From: Amoebophrya sp. AT5.2
Lineage: Eukaryota > Sar > Dinophyceae > Syndiniales > Amoebophryaceae
Assembly (NCBI GenBank): GCA_005223375.1
Contig: RXOD01004510.1
Location: 1-21,219 of the forward strand
DNA length: 21,219 nucleotides
Reading direction: 5' to 3'
A program made the position numbers and the translations under genes. Positions within the stretch are counted from its first letter, which is position 1. Each line of letters starts with the position of its first letter. The notes below the pieces were generated by a model, which searched no databases, was not told where the DNA came from, and was given only the letters and a program-made list of their open reading frames with translations. Shown here in pieces: positions 8,957 to 20,900 of this stretch.

Positions 8957-11900
8957 CTGTAGTGAAGATAACAGCTGTGCGGTGGGCAGGGAGTCGCCGC
9001 CGTCGGGTGGTCGTGGTGCGTAGGCGTATAATGTTTCTTTAGGGTATAGTAGGTTTTTCTCTTAGTACAGTGCGATCGTACTAGTGCAAAGCTCTGCTCC
9101 TGCGTCTCAGCCTCGTACAACTACGTACAAATTGTTTCTCCACTCGAGCCCTACCTCTCGGTCTTAAGGGGTTTTGCGCTCCTCTCGATGTGCTGCTGCG
9201 GTGTCAGAATGACGATTTCCTATTCCCATCCTCGAGAGGGTGAGGCAATCAACGCTGCCATCCGAGTGAAATAATTATACCCTCTCTTGCTCCATCCGTT
9301 CTTCTTTGAATCCGGGCACTGGGTACAGCGCCCACTGCTCTTTTCTTTCCAGCGCCAGCGCTTCTTCCTCCATTTGCGCGTCTATGTCGATCACAGGCAG
9401 GTTCTTCTGCCCCATCTTGATCAGGGTGGTGAGGTCGTCGTCCCGCATCAGCTCCTGCTGCGTGGATTCTTGTGTCTCTATCCGCTTCTCTATGGTGGGG
9501 CCAGGTGGTAACTGGTAAGTGGGTAAGTGGTGAAAGAAATTCTGGGGGGACTCTGCGCCTGCACGCGGTCCTAAAAAGAAAAGGGCAATTTGCCAAAGGC
9601 TGCTTCCTGCGGTTGACAAGCCTGGCGCCGTTGCATCCTACAGCTGACACGAGTAAAGTGACACCGTTCGCGCCATCTTTTCCCCTACTTTTATCGGGCT
9701 CTATCACCATTCTAGCCACCGGCTTGCCATGAGCTGCTCCCTCTACCCTCCCCCATAGCCCTAATGCCGCCTGCCTCTAATCCCCACAATGGGGCGCCTG
9801 TGAATCCGCCCGGCGCAAGCGCCGGGCGGTTCAGAGCGCCTTAACGCACGCGCCACCTAGGGCAATCCCCCACCCAAGTGGGGCCCCATCATGCAGTACG
9901 TACCAGTTGCCCATTTACCACCTGGTCTCTCCCTATCCTCCTTCTGGCGTATCACTGAGTACTGCCGCTCCTCGGAAAGATTCAGAATCTTTTGGTAAGC
10001 GTTGTCGAGAACGTGACGATACCGCCGCATCGACCGCGGGGTGAATACCTGCGAAAAAGTGAGTTCGTGCATCCAGCAAAAGAACATCGTGTAGAAATCG
10101 CACGAGACAGATGAAAGGGTGCGTCGAAGTCGGTGAGCGTACGTTTCTGATTAACTTTGCGCGAATCAGCCCTGCGATATTCCTCATCAGCGACACCGAA
10201 AGATGTTCCTTTGCGATACTTAATTAAACAAATGCGCAGCTAGTCCCAGGATCTACGTGAAGATTCTCATACTTGTGCCTATCAGCTCTGCTGCATCACA
10301 CGCCTGCAGAGTATCCCATGCGGCACCGTATCCCCAACACCCAAACGCCATTAGGGTCTGCTGTTTTACCTACTGTCAAAGCGTTACACTTGACCTCGTC
10401 TGCAATTAAAATTAAATGCCTAGTAGGGAATTCGCAGCCACGAAGGCTTTCAAGGCATCATAGTAGATTGAGTTTCAACTTCAGAATTTAAATTTCAAAA
10501 TTTAAATTTTTATTTTTAATTAGAAATGCAAGCTTCGAAGGTGCTACCAATGCATATGCGTCACCCAGCACCTCTGCTAGCGCGCTCAAAGCACGTCCAC
10601 ACGCCCTGGAGCAGCTGCCTGTGATACGGTTTTGGATGTGGGCGTCACACGTGCTTACTTTGCCAGCACGCTGTAAGCACCTCCACGCGTCCTGGCATCA
10701 CGTGTGAAACTCGATATCACACACAGCCAAACGCAGTCGAATGGCGCTGCTTTGAGTGTACTGGAGGCATCACATGCGAAATCGTATCACAGGCAACCAA
10801 AACGCATACGGAGCGCGCTGCTTTGCATGTGCTGAATGCATCATACGTGAAACCGTATCACATGCAGCCAAAAGCACACGCGACGCCCACAGCCAAAACC
10901 GTATCGGAAGCAGCTGCTCCAGGGCGTGTGGAGGTGCTTTGAGCAGCGGATCCTCTAGTTAGCGTCGGGGTGCTGGTGATACGGTTTCACGTGTGACGCT
11001 GTGAAATAGATCAAGGCAGCGGATCGTATAGGCGTCGGGGTGCTGGTTCCAGACTGGTGATGCGGGTTCACATGTGACGCCGTGAAACGGCTTAAAGCAG
11101 CGGATTATATAGGCGCTGGGGTGCTGGTGATACGGTTTTACATGTGACGCCGTGAAACGACTTAAAGCAGCGGATCGTATAGGGGTTGGGGTGCTGGTGA
11201 TACGGTTTCACATGTGACGCCGTGAAACAACTTAAAGCAGCGGATCCTATAGGCGTCGGAGTGCTTGTGATACGGTTTCACGTGTGACGCCGTGATACGG
11301 TTTCACATGTGACGGCGTGAACCGATTTAACGCCGCAGATTCTACGTATACGCGTCCGTCGGGGCGTGCTAGGCGAGCACAAGTGACGCCCGCGGCCAAA
11401 ATCGTATCACGCGCAACACTCATGCTGGAAGGTTTTAAATTTTAAAATTTTAATTTTTATTTGAAGTATTTTTGAATCGATTGGCTGGGGGTCGTGTCGA
11501 CCGTGAGCTCGTGGCATTTCGGGCACCACAGCCCTGCATTCTACGCGCACCATGAGGAAAAAGTATCGGAAAGCAAATGATGTAGGGATCACGCAAGAAT
11601 CATCAATCTGCAAACGTCAATCGCGAGATCGAAGCTGGAGATCCCTAGCGTCGCTAGCGTCGCTCGAAGTACCAGGTCCATGTGCTGCAGGATCCAGTGC
11701 TTGTGCTGCTTGTAGAAGTGCGATCTCCATTTGTGCGAGTGGTATTCTTGCTGTTTCACCTTCAGGTTTCGCGTCACCTCCCGGTAGAATTTCTTCGCCG
11801 CCACGCTCGCTTTTGGCGGCTGCCAGATGAGGAAGGAGATGAAGCGCACCAGCTTGTCCAGCATGCGGTTTGCGAAGAACTGCTGCGCCACGAAGTAGCC

Positions 11901-14900
11901 GAACGCCGGGTCCTCCAGCGGGTTGAACTGGGCGCGGCACATGATTGTGACCGCCAAAATTTTCAGCACGATGCCCCAGGTGAAGTAGCATTGGATGAAG
12001 TAGTACTGCGGGGAGAAGCAGAGGTGGTTCACGCTTTGCACGGTCTCGTTCACGGTGCGGTCGAACCGCGGGTCGTCGAACATCCACCGCACCAACCGGT
12101 TCCGCCAGCGGTACTTCGCGTACATCATGTAGTCGAAGATCTTCACCCCCTGCGAGATCTCCACCGCGTTGTTCAGAATGATGTCCATCATCACCTGGAA
12201 GGGCGCCATCAGGATACCGAACAACATGTAGAAGATCAAATCGCCGATCCGGATGCCGTACTGCGACGGGATCTCCGTCGTGAGCGGGAACATGAAAATC
12301 GCGATCAGCACGATCGGGGACAGAATCAGCGCCATGGCCGCGCCGCCGCCGCCGATGTGCTCCTCCATAGCCTCCTCGACCACCGCCTCCTCTTCCTCCT
12401 CGCCCTCTTCCTTTGGAAAGGTCCAAGATGCTACCAGGTCGGTGGCCTAGGAATACAGCCAGAATACGACCCTCACGCGCCAGCGGAGCGCAATCAGAAG
12501 CACTGCGCCCACGCATGGATCTACAGTCCGAAGAGACACGCCGAACAAAGTCCAGAACTACGCCAGGACCTCGTCAGACGAGCTGCACCACCTAGCCTGT
12601 AAAGCTGCAAGCGCGTAAACTATGCGCCACAAAGGCGGAGCTGCCTCCTCGGCGAGGGGCTAGACTTTCTTGACCTACTTAGGCAAAAATCTGCTGCCTC
12701 CTCTTAGACGCGGACCAGACAGGTGCGCACCTTCGCGAGAAACCTCCCTGAGTGAAGAAGCATTTGAGGCCTAGCGTCTGAAGGCGCGCAGAATTCCAGG
12801 GTGTTGTGTTTCGGATGCATTTTGATTTTGAGCCTTGCGGTTAGCATCCGTGGCTCTTTCTAATTCCTCCTCTTCCTCCTCGTCCTCGCCCTCTTCCGCG
12901 TCGCTGTCGGCGTCGTCAGGGTCGCCAACGTTGTAGATGATACCACCGCCCTTGGCACCCACGCGCTCGGAGCGGAACAGGGACCGAACAACCCAGTACC
13001 AGCCGCGACTGCGGACCCACGTCGCCAGCGCGGCTGCCGATTCGTCGATCAGCGCAATGATGGACCCGAGTAAGAGCCGCTCTGCAATCGCCAGCACCAG
13101 CTCCGTGAAGTAACCGTCGATGAAGTCCATGAAATCATCGGCACCCATTGTTGCGACGAACAGCACGACCTCGCAAGCAGCAGCAAGAGGGCCAACGAGC
13201 AGCGCTTCGCGGACGGCCTTGGACAAAACTCCTTCCATAAACATCATGAGAACGCGGAAACCGACGATAAACTCGACGGCATTCTCTCCAAAGAAGCTCG
13301 CGTAGGAGAACTCGAGCATCACCTGTTTTTTTGGGTCAACGTGTAAAAATTGCGGCAGACCACCGCAGGAGCAGATCGCTAGCGAAAAGTTTTGTGCGTG
13401 ACCACTACAAAGTTTCTTTTCCAAAGTTTTGGTTCTCGTTTGAGTACACCAGCATAGCTTCTATCTAAGTGCTTACCATGAGCGGCAGCACGATCAGCAT
13501 TGCGCACCAGATCAGGTGGCATCTCTTCCATCTGATTGGGAGCGCCTCCACCAGGAACTTCTGGCTCGGCGGCACTGGAATGAGTTCCGTGGTTGATAGC
13601 CGCGTGGAGCTTTGCATGAGCAGGTACTGCGATTCTTCCACGCGCAGTTTCGGGATGATCAGCTTCGAGCCCGACCAGAGCATGAAAAATCCGGCCAGGA
13701 AGAAGGATATTCCCGAGCGTCCCTGCAGGCACTGCTTCGAGACGACGGTGCCAATCTCGTCCAGCTTCAGGAACTCACAGGGCACCGTGCGCGTGGGGTC
13801 CACCTCCGTGATCATGATAATGATGGCGAACAGCACCATCACCGGCAGGGACGCGATCAGCACCCCCTGCACCGGCCAGAAGAGCATGAACTCGTAGCTC
13901 TCGAACAGGTCCATCGGCGGCTGGCGCATGTTCTTGGACCCGAGCCGAACCATGCCCCAGGCGAGCACGCACATAAAGACGGAGGCCAGACCGACCACCG
14001 CGTACAAAACCATGTACACGGGAATCCCGAGCTGGAAATTGTTCATCAGATCCGGCCAATCCATGGCCGCAAATGTGATCATCAGCCAGTAGTGGGTGTC
14101 CTCGTCGTCCTCGTCGAACTCCCCTGATTTCCATGATTTGGAGAATTGAAATTGATGGAAACCGTGCTGAGTTAGTTAGAAGTTGTAGTACTATTAGTAT
14201 TTGAATTTTTCTAACATAAATGTTAATGTACCTAAAATTAAAAAACCACATCGGTACCGAGAGTCATCTCTGCGCCGATGAGTCGTTTTTTTCCTTTTTC
14301 CATCTGGTAGAAGTCCATGTTGAAGGTGACGTGTCGGGGGTAGGGTCCCTCTCTTTCTTCCGCTATGAACCCCACGGGCACCAGGTCGTCTGTGCCGATG
14401 AAGTTCTCTTCCCAATAATCACTGTCCTCAATGTACAGGTCGTAGGAAATCGGGTCGCGCGTAATGTAGTAGATCTGGGTCTCTTCCTCCTCGATCTCGC
14501 GCCACACGATGTTCATGTTGTCCGAGGACTTCTCCTCCTCATAGTCGCAGCGGATCACAAACTCGCAATTGTCCGCGGTGGGCTCTATCACGATCTCCAT
14601 GGTGTTGAAGTCCAGGAACAGCTCGGCGACTGGCTTCACCTGAAGATCGACGGATTACTTTTACTAGAACTAGTTCATCGAGTATAATTTTATGTAATAA
14701 ATGTATGCGGTACGCGTGCGCGTCTAGCTCGTCCATAGCCTATCTTTACTAGCACAACCAAGAACAAGAACATACAAGGTCGAGTGAGTTTATTTTGTTA
14801 TTTTTTTGTAGTAGCAGTACTAGGTACTAGATGGCACAAGAAAGTTAAAAAGCCGGTGAGCAATTTCTCCTCGCTTCCAGTACCTCCTCCTTGTCGTAGA

Positions 14901-17900
14901 TCTCGCAGTCGTCCTCCGAGCCGTCGTCTTCTTCGCAGTCATCGTGGTCCTCCGTGTCGCAGCGCCCGCGCTTCTTGTTCAGCCGGCCTTCCGGCTGTTC
15001 CAACAGGTCCCAGAAGACGATGTGCGAATCGTAGTTTTCGCAATTCGAGAAGAAGGGAATCCAAGCCATCACAACTGTCTGGATCCGCTCGACGTTCCAG
15101 TAGATGTTCGACTGTGTCTGCAGTGTGAACAACGCGTTTTCGCTCCCGTCGTTCAGCACGTTCTGCGGCTCGTTGTCGAAGCCGTCCTTCTCGTACCTCG
15201 CGAGGTCGATCAAAATCTGGTCCTCGCCCGTTTTCACCACATTCGCCGCGTCGGGCGGCATGTTGTAGGGGAGCTCGTACTCCCCATCGTTCAGCAGATC
15301 CTTGTCCAGTAACGCGACGAAGAACTTGCGGCTGCCGTCCCACGTTCGGAACGGTGAGTACACTTTTAGGTCGATGGTCTCGTTGAAGGTCGAGAGGGCT
15401 TCCAAAAACTTCCCGTGCAGCAGGTGCACTTCGACGCGGATCTCGAGGGCCACCATCGCGAACACCTTGATCTCGAAGTAGTTGTGCAGGTTCTCGTTCC
15501 TTTCTCGCTTGAAGTACGGCGGCAGCGCGTGGCCCGCGAGCAGGCGATTCCGCGCACTCGGCCCTTCGGACAGCAGCATGTCTTCGTACTTGCTGGTCAT
15601 GATGTAGATCAAATAGTGGCCGCCCCCGGCCGCGTTGTACCGAATGTCCTGCTGCACACGCGTGAAGTTGAACGAGATCACCATCATGTCCATGGCCTGC
15701 ATGGCCACCTTCTGGATGGGCCAACTGCAGTCCTGCGGGAACTGCACGCACTCGATGTCCGGGTCGTACCCCAGGAACTGGACTGCCTTGTTCGAGTTCG
15801 GGATCGGCTCGCCCCAGACGAGCGACTTCTTGATCATGGGGTTGGCCTTGTTCGGCTCGAGCGGCTGCCCCGTCTGCGGGTAGTTCATGCCGCAGAGGGC
15901 ATGTGTCGGGAGGAGCGGGCCGCAGAACTCGTCCACGGTCGGGACGTACAACTCGGTCTGATCGGGCGGGAGCGGGAGGCCCGCGCGTTCCTGGCGGTAC
16001 CTGCTTTCCCAGCACTCGCGCGGCGGGTAGCAAACATACGCGTTCATGGCGACGATCACCTGCCCCGTCTGCTTGCAGTCGTCCGGCAGCGACGACCGGA
16101 ACAAGGATTGAGTGCCACGAGGACACTTCAGAGACCGATAATCGTAGTGGTAGTCGCACACCGGGCAGTTGGTGTTGTCGTAGACGAACGCGCCGGGAAG
16201 AAGCTCTTCCTTCGCGGGGTCGCAGAACCGACACAGCGCTTTTGTGTACGGGTCCACAATGGGGATGGCGTAAAACGGCATTTCGGAAATTTCGTACCTG
16301 GAGACAGTGAGCATCTGCTCCTGGTCCAGCAAAAGCTCCACGCCGCGGTGCAGAATAGTAGCGTTGGCACTGGGGGGCGGAGGAACAGTCGTCTGGTTGG
16401 ATGCGTCTTGCAGACCTGCATTAGCATTCGATTGTGGGAATCAGATGACAAATCGGTTGCTACAAATGAGAAAGGGAAAACACCATGCGGGAGTGGAACA
16501 ATACAGCCTACCGCCTGTAAAGCGCTGTCGACCTACTCCTACTTCCAATCGAATCAATCGGAACCAAAGAGGACCAATCAACTCGTTGAATCAGGAAAAA
16601 AAGGTGTAGTTACGCCGCATGTCCCTCTCCTCCAGCTTCCGCTGGTAATGCGCTTCCTGCTCCGCCGCGTCGATGTATTTCGTCATCTGGTTGAAGCGCA
16701 GCGACTCTACCAACGTCGCCACCTCGTAGTCGCTCGCGCCCTCGCCAAGAATGTCCTTCGCCCGCAAAAAGTAGTTCTCCTCGTCCGCCTCGCGGTGCGA
16801 GTATTTTTCGCCCATGGCGAGTCTGCGGTCGCGTTGCGCGTTGAAATTCTCGTACAGATTCACGCCCGTCGCCTCCAAATACGCTTCGGGCGCGACGATG
16901 CGGAACAGAACAGTGGGGTTCGCCGCGTGCTGCTCGAGGGATTGCTCCCTCCGCACGAGAACCTCCTCCGCAAGGGTCCTCGCATCGACCGGCGAGCCGA
17001 AGCTGCGTGCAATGGTTGTAGTGGTCGTCGTGGAATCCGTGTGCGACGCGTAGTGCGGTTTGGTGACGTATTTCTGGTCCTTAATGCCCAGCTGTCCGCC
17101 AGTCGCGTCTTCCCCAGCGTCCGTTCCTTTTCCCTTTCCTTTCGTGTCGCTTCCGAAGATCCAGTCGCGCAATTTCTTCGTCGCGCCACGAATCGAATCG
17201 CCGGACAGGTACTCTTCGTCCAAAGACGCGATTCCATCTGCGCCGTGAACATCCAGCGTTGAATGCCTGCTTTCTGCTCGCACCCGCCCTATTCGCGATT
17301 CCAAATCCTTCAGATGCGGGAATAACTTACTTCTGGATTCCGCTACCAAATCCTTCATGCCTCCTTTTCGCTTTCGCGCCATCGCGCGCATGATTCTGTT
17401 TTTGAACGTCGCCACCAGCGTCCTCGTCGCGCAGCCCTCGCCTCGCAATTCTTGTGGCAAGTCCACTTCCTCGACGTCGTGCCACTCGAGAGTGTAAAAC
17501 TCCGGCCCAAACTTTTCCACCGCGAACTCCGCGGACTTCATCGCAATGTTCTCGATGTGCTGCAACATGAAATTGTAGAACATCAGCTTGCAAGCGCTGT
17601 TCAGCACCAGTTCCTTCGTCACAGCGTACATCGCCTGCTCCACGTTGAAGTGCCCCGGTGCGAACGTCGTTTCTTGGTCGTACCGCACGTCGTCATTCCC
17701 GTAAATGTCGTGCAAGTACACATGCTGTGGAGACTTCAAGGGCCGCACTTCGGTCGGCAGCATCTTGATGGGCGCGTGGCCGGGTGTAGGGCCAAACTGC
17801 GACGGATGCCAGGTGGTCGCGGTATTGAAGCGGTCGGGCTGGAGAAGCGGGTCTAAATCGTCTTCGTCGTCCACGTCCTCGGAAACAAAATTTTCCATCA

Positions 17901-20900
17901 AAATCTCGTCCATGAAGTCGTACGCCTGCGAAGGGTAGAGGTTCGGTGAATCCAGCCGTCCCAGCATAGCGTACGTCCTTGCTTTCGGCGCGTACGGATC
18001 CGGGGCACTGTGCATGGCCTGCAATTTTCGTGCGTGTTCGTAGCTGAGATTAGGCAGAAACTGCGCATCCTTCGACGCATCAACCACGCCGCCTTCGGCA
18101 TTCGAAAAGTCCACGTCGTCCACGGAAAGCAAAATCCTCGCCGCCTCTTGCGACAACTTCGCACGCGCTCCTGCCATCGCCTTTTCGTCCGATTTCAGCT
18201 TGTCCACATCTCGCTCGCCGGCGTTCACCTTCGCTTCTCTGTCGCGTTCGGTTTCCACGTCTAAAATGTACTCGCTCAAAATCGCGCTTGCCGTCTTCTC
18301 GTCCATCGGCTGCGTTGGCCGGGAATCCAGCCCCATTACCGAGATCAGCTGCCGTGCCTTCGGCTTGGAAATCGGGAAGATGCTCGGCGCCATCTCGATC
18401 GGCCCCGCGAAGATGTAGAACTGGCAGGTGTACGTTTCCACCAGGGACATCTCGGGGTCGCAGGCGCGCACGTTGTAATACTTCGTCTCCAGCCGGTTGC
18501 TTCCCGCAGGCCGAATCGCCTCTGCCGCCGTCCCCGCCGGGCAGAAGAAGTTTGCCGGACAGGCAAACTGGTTCTTGGCGGAGCCTCGGGTGGCTTCCTT
18601 GCAAAAGTACTGCGCCGGGCAAAGCAAGTTGCGCATTTCCGCCGGAATCGTCCTCGGGGCGCAGTAGTAACCCGGCTCGCAGGGGAAATCGCCAGCCGTA
18701 TACTGGGTCGTTGCGCGCGCGCACGCGAAACCAGGCGGACAGTCGGTTCCGAGCGAGTTCTGGTAGCAGATCTTCGTCGGTGAGTCGCCCTGGAAGCAGG
18801 GCTGGTCGATTGTCGCGAACCGGACCATGCCTTCGATGGAGCACACGTACCGCTCGTCGCAGTCGAGGCAGTCCTCCTCCCGCTTGACCTGCACTTTGGG
18901 GGACCACGTTCCCTGCGGACAGGGCTTACAGAAGACGTTCTCGAGCGCGTAGCGCACCATATCCTCCAGTGGCACGTTCTCAAGCGCATCGCGGAACGTG
19001 CCTTCCGGACACGACACCGGCACCTTCGTGCCATCCGTCGGGCACTCGAACCCTGGCGGGCAGGGCTTGCACGTCTCCATGGCCCACTCGTCCGCATACA
19101 GCCCGGGCGGGCACTTCGCTGGATACTGCTGCCCGGACGTCGACACGTAGTGCCCGGGCGGACTCGGCTTCGGGATCGGCACACCGCGTTCGCAGTACCA
19201 CCCCGGCGGGCAGTTGTCGGTCCCGCCGGGGTTCGTCACGTTCATACCGCAGAACGTACCGGCGACGCACGCCTTTGGCGCGAGGGGGTCGAGCGGATCG
19301 GGCGGGTTGTCCGGGTCGTAGGGTTTGCCCGTTCCCTGGGTACAGAAGGTGCCAACCGGACAGATGTTGGGTCCGTTGAAGCCGGGCGGTACAACCGCAT
19401 CCGCGTTCATGGTGAATGTTCCCGGCAAGCAATAGCTTCCCGCCGGGCACTGGAACGTGGAGCCGGCGCGTCCCGGGAACACGCACACCATGCCGGCCGG
19501 ACAGGGCGCCGGTAGTGCCGCACCATACCCGCCGCAGACGGTTCCCGCCGTGCACGTCATGCACTGGCCGCTGCCCGACTCGTCCAGGAACTGGCCCGGC
19601 GGGCACGCCTGCGGCAACCCGGTAGAGCCCCCCGCCGGGCACGCGTACCCCGCGCCGCAGGGTACGAGAAGACCAGTCTGTGTGTCCACGTACATGCCCG
19701 CCGGGATGCTGGTGTCCACCGCCACGGGGAGACTGCTTCCTGCGGTGCAAACAATCCCCGGAATCTGACAGGGGACCGAGTTGAGCGCCTCGTACCCGTA
19801 GCTGCCGTCGGCGTTGACGCGCACCTGGGCGATGGTCCCCGGCGGACAGTACACACCCGGGTCGCACGCTTGTTGCGTGATGGGCAGTCCAGTAATCGTC
19901 GGGGAATCGCGGAGCTGCAACTCTCGGCGCTTTTCGGCGAGGGAACGGCGAATTTCGCGCAGTCCGTCGACGTGCAAGTCGAGATCGCCGCGGCCGAAGG
20001 GCCCGTAATGGTCCGATGATGGCACGACTCCGACGGGCTCCACCTCGCCGCTTGCGGACTCGGTGGGGTCGCGAATGCCGTACACCGCGTGCTCCTGGCC
20101 GAGCTCGTCCGAATGGTCGAAGATGCTCGTAGTTCTGGGGGAAAAAGAACTGCCTGCCTCCTTCCCCTCGACTTTGGCCAGCTCCCGAATTCCGGCACCA
20201 AGCACGTTGTTGAGCAGCGTTCTGCGCCGCTCCGGGATCGACATGAGCTCCCAGATCTGCTTTTGCGCTTCGATCACGCTGGTGAGTTCGTCCGGGTCGT
20301 AGTAGTAGTGGTTCATGAACCGGTAGAAGTGAATCGTGTGTTCGTCGCCCTCTTCTTCCTCGTCTAACGGCGCGCGGCCGACCGCGGCCGCTTGGTCGTC
20401 GAAGATCGATCGTGAGAATAGCTCCTCGCGGTGCTTGTTTTCGACGACTGTGCGAGGTGGCCACTGCTGCGTCGCTCGGCGACCTGTCTGCTCCGGTGTA
20501 GCTGCTTTGCCTACGCCCTTCCACGCTTGCGAATCCTCCTCGGGTTGCGTGTACAGGGCGTTTTTGGCCGCGCCGAATTTTTTCTGCGGCGTCCCGACCC
20601 CTGTCTCTGTGTACGATTTCAGCAACGAGTGCGCTCTCTCCTTTCGCGACAAGAAGTTGACCCGGTTCTGCGCAACGTCGTCCACGCCTGCTTTGCCAAA
20701 AATAGAAATTCTTTCTTTTCTCCCATCTTCGAGCCGTAAGGCCCGGCGTTCCATCTGCAGACTTTCGTTGTAGCGCTGGACCTTCTCCAGCAGACGCGGT
20801 TTGTACAGGTTCCGCTTCAAAACCTTCCGCTCTTCTGCCGTTATGTCCGAGGACTTCAGGAACTCGCTCATATCGTCGTCCTCGACGAGGTCCAAAAGCT

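Larger units (their letters stand above)
10049..11501 (-). other. Intron 7: long repeat-filled intron
   Basis: About 1.45 kb (or 10046-11465 in the alternative model), several times longer than the other introns of this gene. It has no supported ORF. It ends with a good pyrimidine tract and acceptor (CTTTTTCGCAG). Its interior from 10560 to 11360 is built of tandem and inverted repeats, framed by AT-rich direct repeats (listed separately). Confidence 0.65.

Noticed and set aside
9806..9829. Rho-independent-type terminator
   Set aside because: The stem is strong, but no T-run follows and the site is within an intron of a eukaryotic-type split gene.
10976..11330. Possible CRISPR array
   Set aside because: The units are contiguous 70-bp tandem repeats without unique spacers, inside an intron of a eukaryotic gene.
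15415..17262. 615-codon plus-strand open frame antisense to the giant gene
   Set aside because: It runs through exon 1, the intron and exon 2 of a well-supported minus-strand gene, is rich in Arg/Val/His/Leu as expected for the complement of GC-biased codons, and shows no recognisable domain.
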